From an uncultured Muribaculaceae bacterium (GTDB taxonomy: Bacteria > Bacteroidota > Bacteroidia > Bacteroidales > Muribaculaceae): 23,988 nt of DNA. Position numbers and translations under genes: made by a program. The notes under the pieces are model-generated. The model did not search any database. It saw only the letters and a program-made list of their open reading frames with translations, and was not told where the DNA came from. Position 1 is the first letter of the stretch. Every line of letters begins with the position of its first letter. Below are positions 22,670 through 23,988 of this stretch, piece by piece. The stretch covers positions 1 to 23,988 of the forward strand of contig CAJTZQ010000058.1 of NCBI GenBank assembly GCA_910583795.1, written 5' to 3'.

Positions 22670-23850
22670 AACGCACTTTCCTGACTATTGCCGTGGCGGC
22701 AGCAGCCTTCGCAAGCGCATACGCCTCTGATTTTAACGGAGCGTTGAATCTCCTTGTAAGTAATAACCTCGAAGCCAAGGTCGCATCTCAGCGCGGAGTG
22801 GTGGAGGTGGAAGCTCTTAGAGCGGAAAATGCTTTGTCCGGACCTGAAGCGGAGTTTTCCAGAGTTTGGGGCAACAATCCTGAAATCGGGAATAAATTTG
22901 CAATTTCAGTCAGCCAAGGATTTGATTGGCCCGGTCTTTATGCAGCCAGAAGAAAGGCGGCTAAAATGGCAGAGTCGGCATTGGAGTTTTTGAATGCTTC
23001 AGCAATGCTTGATGCAAGACGTGATGCACGTTTGCTACTTTTAGATTTTATCCACAATTCTCAATTATTAAATCTTCAAGACAAGTATGCATCCCGTCTT
23101 GACAGCATGGAGGCTTACTACAAACGTGCAGCGGAAGAGGGACTTGAGACCAGACTTGATTACAACAAGACAGTACTTGAGCGAATACGGGTGCATAGGG
23201 AATTACATCAGCTTGAGCGAGACCGAGACGCATTGATTGTGCGTATCCAAGCATTCAACGGAGGAATTTCCCCTAACGAAGTGATATCATTGGTAGGTAA
23301 GGAATATCCGAAAATAGACCGAAGCAAATTGTCATTGATATTATCTCAGGTCGAAGAGCGTGATCCGGGATATGCCGCTGCGCGATTGCAGTCTGAGGCG
23401 GCAAGACAACAAGTGAAAGTGGAGAAATTGTCGGGTCTACCTGGTTTTTCGATCGGTTATGAGCATGAAACCGAAATCGGTGGAGGTTTCAATGGTTTTT
23501 CAATTGGGATAAATCTTCCTTCATGGTCGCGCAAGCATTCTCGAAAGGCGGCTATACTTGAAGCGGAATTGGCTGAAAAGGATGCAGAGATTGCGTTGAA
23601 ACAAAGAAAAGCTGATTTCGAATCGGATCTTGTTCAACTTGATTATTATGAACATGCCATTGAAGAAAGCTCAGCTATTGTAAATGACGACGCTCCGATT
23701 GCATTATTACGCAAGGCGCTTATGACACAGCAGATTACATTGCTCAACTATATCGATGAAGAAAATTATTTCTTGCAGGCGCATCGTGATTACATAGATC
23801 TGGTTTACGAATATCAACAAGCATTGGCGCGTCTGATGTATTACGAGTGA
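22666..23850 (+). CDS. TolC family outer membrane efflux protein
   Basis: The outer membrane channel of the tripartite pump, 394 residues, somewhat short for the family. A signal peptide ends near AYA (residue 20). Long amphipathic helices with many Ala, Glu, Lys and Leu (about 40-60, 95-205, 240-270, 305-394) alternate with strand segments such as FAISVSQGFDWPG and GFSIGINLPSWSR, giving the two-repeat TolC layout. It overlaps the pump gene by four bases (ATGA), so it is translationally coupled. The operon reads adaptor, pump, outer membrane factor. A 70-bp perfect inverted repeat follows 48 bp downstream. Confidence 0.92.
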   Translation: MKRTFLTIAVAAAAFASAYASDFNGALNLLVSNNLEAKVASQRGVVEVEALRAENALSGPEAEFSRVWGNNPEIGNKFAISVSQGFDWPGLYAARRKAAKMAESALEFLNASAMLDARRDARLLLLDFIHNSQLLNLQDKYASRLDSMEAYYKRAAEEGLETRLDYNKTVLERIRVHRELHQLERDRDALIVRIQAFNGGISPNEVISLVGKEYPKIDRSKLSLILSQVEERDPGYAAARLQSEAARQQVKVEKLSGLPGFSIGYEHETEIGGGFNGFSIGINLPSWSRKHSRKAAILEAELAEKDAEIALKQRKADFESDLVQLDYYEHAIEESSAIVNDDAPIALLRKALMTQQITLLNYIDEENYFLQAHRDYIDLVYEYQQALARLMYYE

Positions 23851-23898
23851 GTGTAATAATTACTGCGGTGTAGCCACTTGATGTAAATATATATTCAA

Positions 23899-23968
23899 TA
23901 GGTGTAAAGATACTAATATAGCCCTCCACTATAATTAGTGGAGGGCTATATTAGTATCTTTACACCTA
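23899..23968. repeat. 70-bp perfect inverted repeat after the efflux operon
   Basis: Arms 23899-23931 and 23936-23968 are perfect reverse complements over 33 bp around a TAAT loop. Arms start TAGGTGTAAAGATACTAATA. The hairpin could terminate the efflux operon, but no clear T-run follows (ATTTAATG). The last 20 bases of the window show nothing further. Confidence 0.92.
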
Positions 23969-23988
23969 ATTTAATGTCATCGGCAGCT

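Overview
The window looks like a Bacteroidales chromosome segment, most likely a gut Muribaculaceae- or Bacteroides-like organism. The evidence is many promoters of the Bacteroidetes form TTTG-N19-21-TAnnTTTG, A-rich start regions without Shine-Dalgarno sites, a GLPGLI-family protein, a PorT-like outer membrane barrel, an ECF sigma factor paired with a membrane protein, and a SpmA-SpmB fusion. The genus is an inference; no 16S or other marker is present.

Layout. 1-265: two tandem tRNA-Asn(GTT) genes on the minus strand with a near-consensus promoter; the first is cut by the window edge. 599-2730: pepT and miaA, overlapping through GTGA. 2727-4669: an outer membrane barrel protein (minus) and a YitT-family membrane protein (plus). 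4889-6162: a minus-strand SGNH hydrolase and GNAT pair bracketed by oppositely oriented degenerate repeats. 6583-8966: trpS and a SpmA-SpmB fusion, separated by a heptamer-repeat hairpin. 9093-9242: a possible small RNA, or simply the spmAB terminator region. 9236-13321: a SpoIID/LytB protein and valS, both minus. 13474-14695: an ECF sigma factor and membrane partner with a clear promoter and terminator. 14721-17440: an AAA ATPase gene with an in-frame stop and a 32-bp repeat array, a GLPGLI gene, and an internally deleted second ATPase copy. 17492-18199: an alpha/beta hydrolase behind a palindromic promoter. 18251-23968: a CusBAC-like heavy-metal efflux operon lying between two long perfect inverted repeats.

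Most genes are housekeeping: peptide breakdown, tRNA modification and tRNA charging. The three efflux genes should form one tripartite metal pump across both membranes. The sigma factor and its partner probably form one regulatory unit.

The least explained material is non-coding. Several intergenic stretches carry degenerate tandem repeats with a strict 7-bp period, often flush with start or stop codons. The ATPase locus carries 22-nt units with a palindromic core at exactly 32-bp spacing, and a decayed copy 2.5 kb away keeps that spacing. Two perfect inverted repeats of 43 and 70 bp bracket the efflux operon. I found no complete insertion sequence, CRISPR array or defence system.
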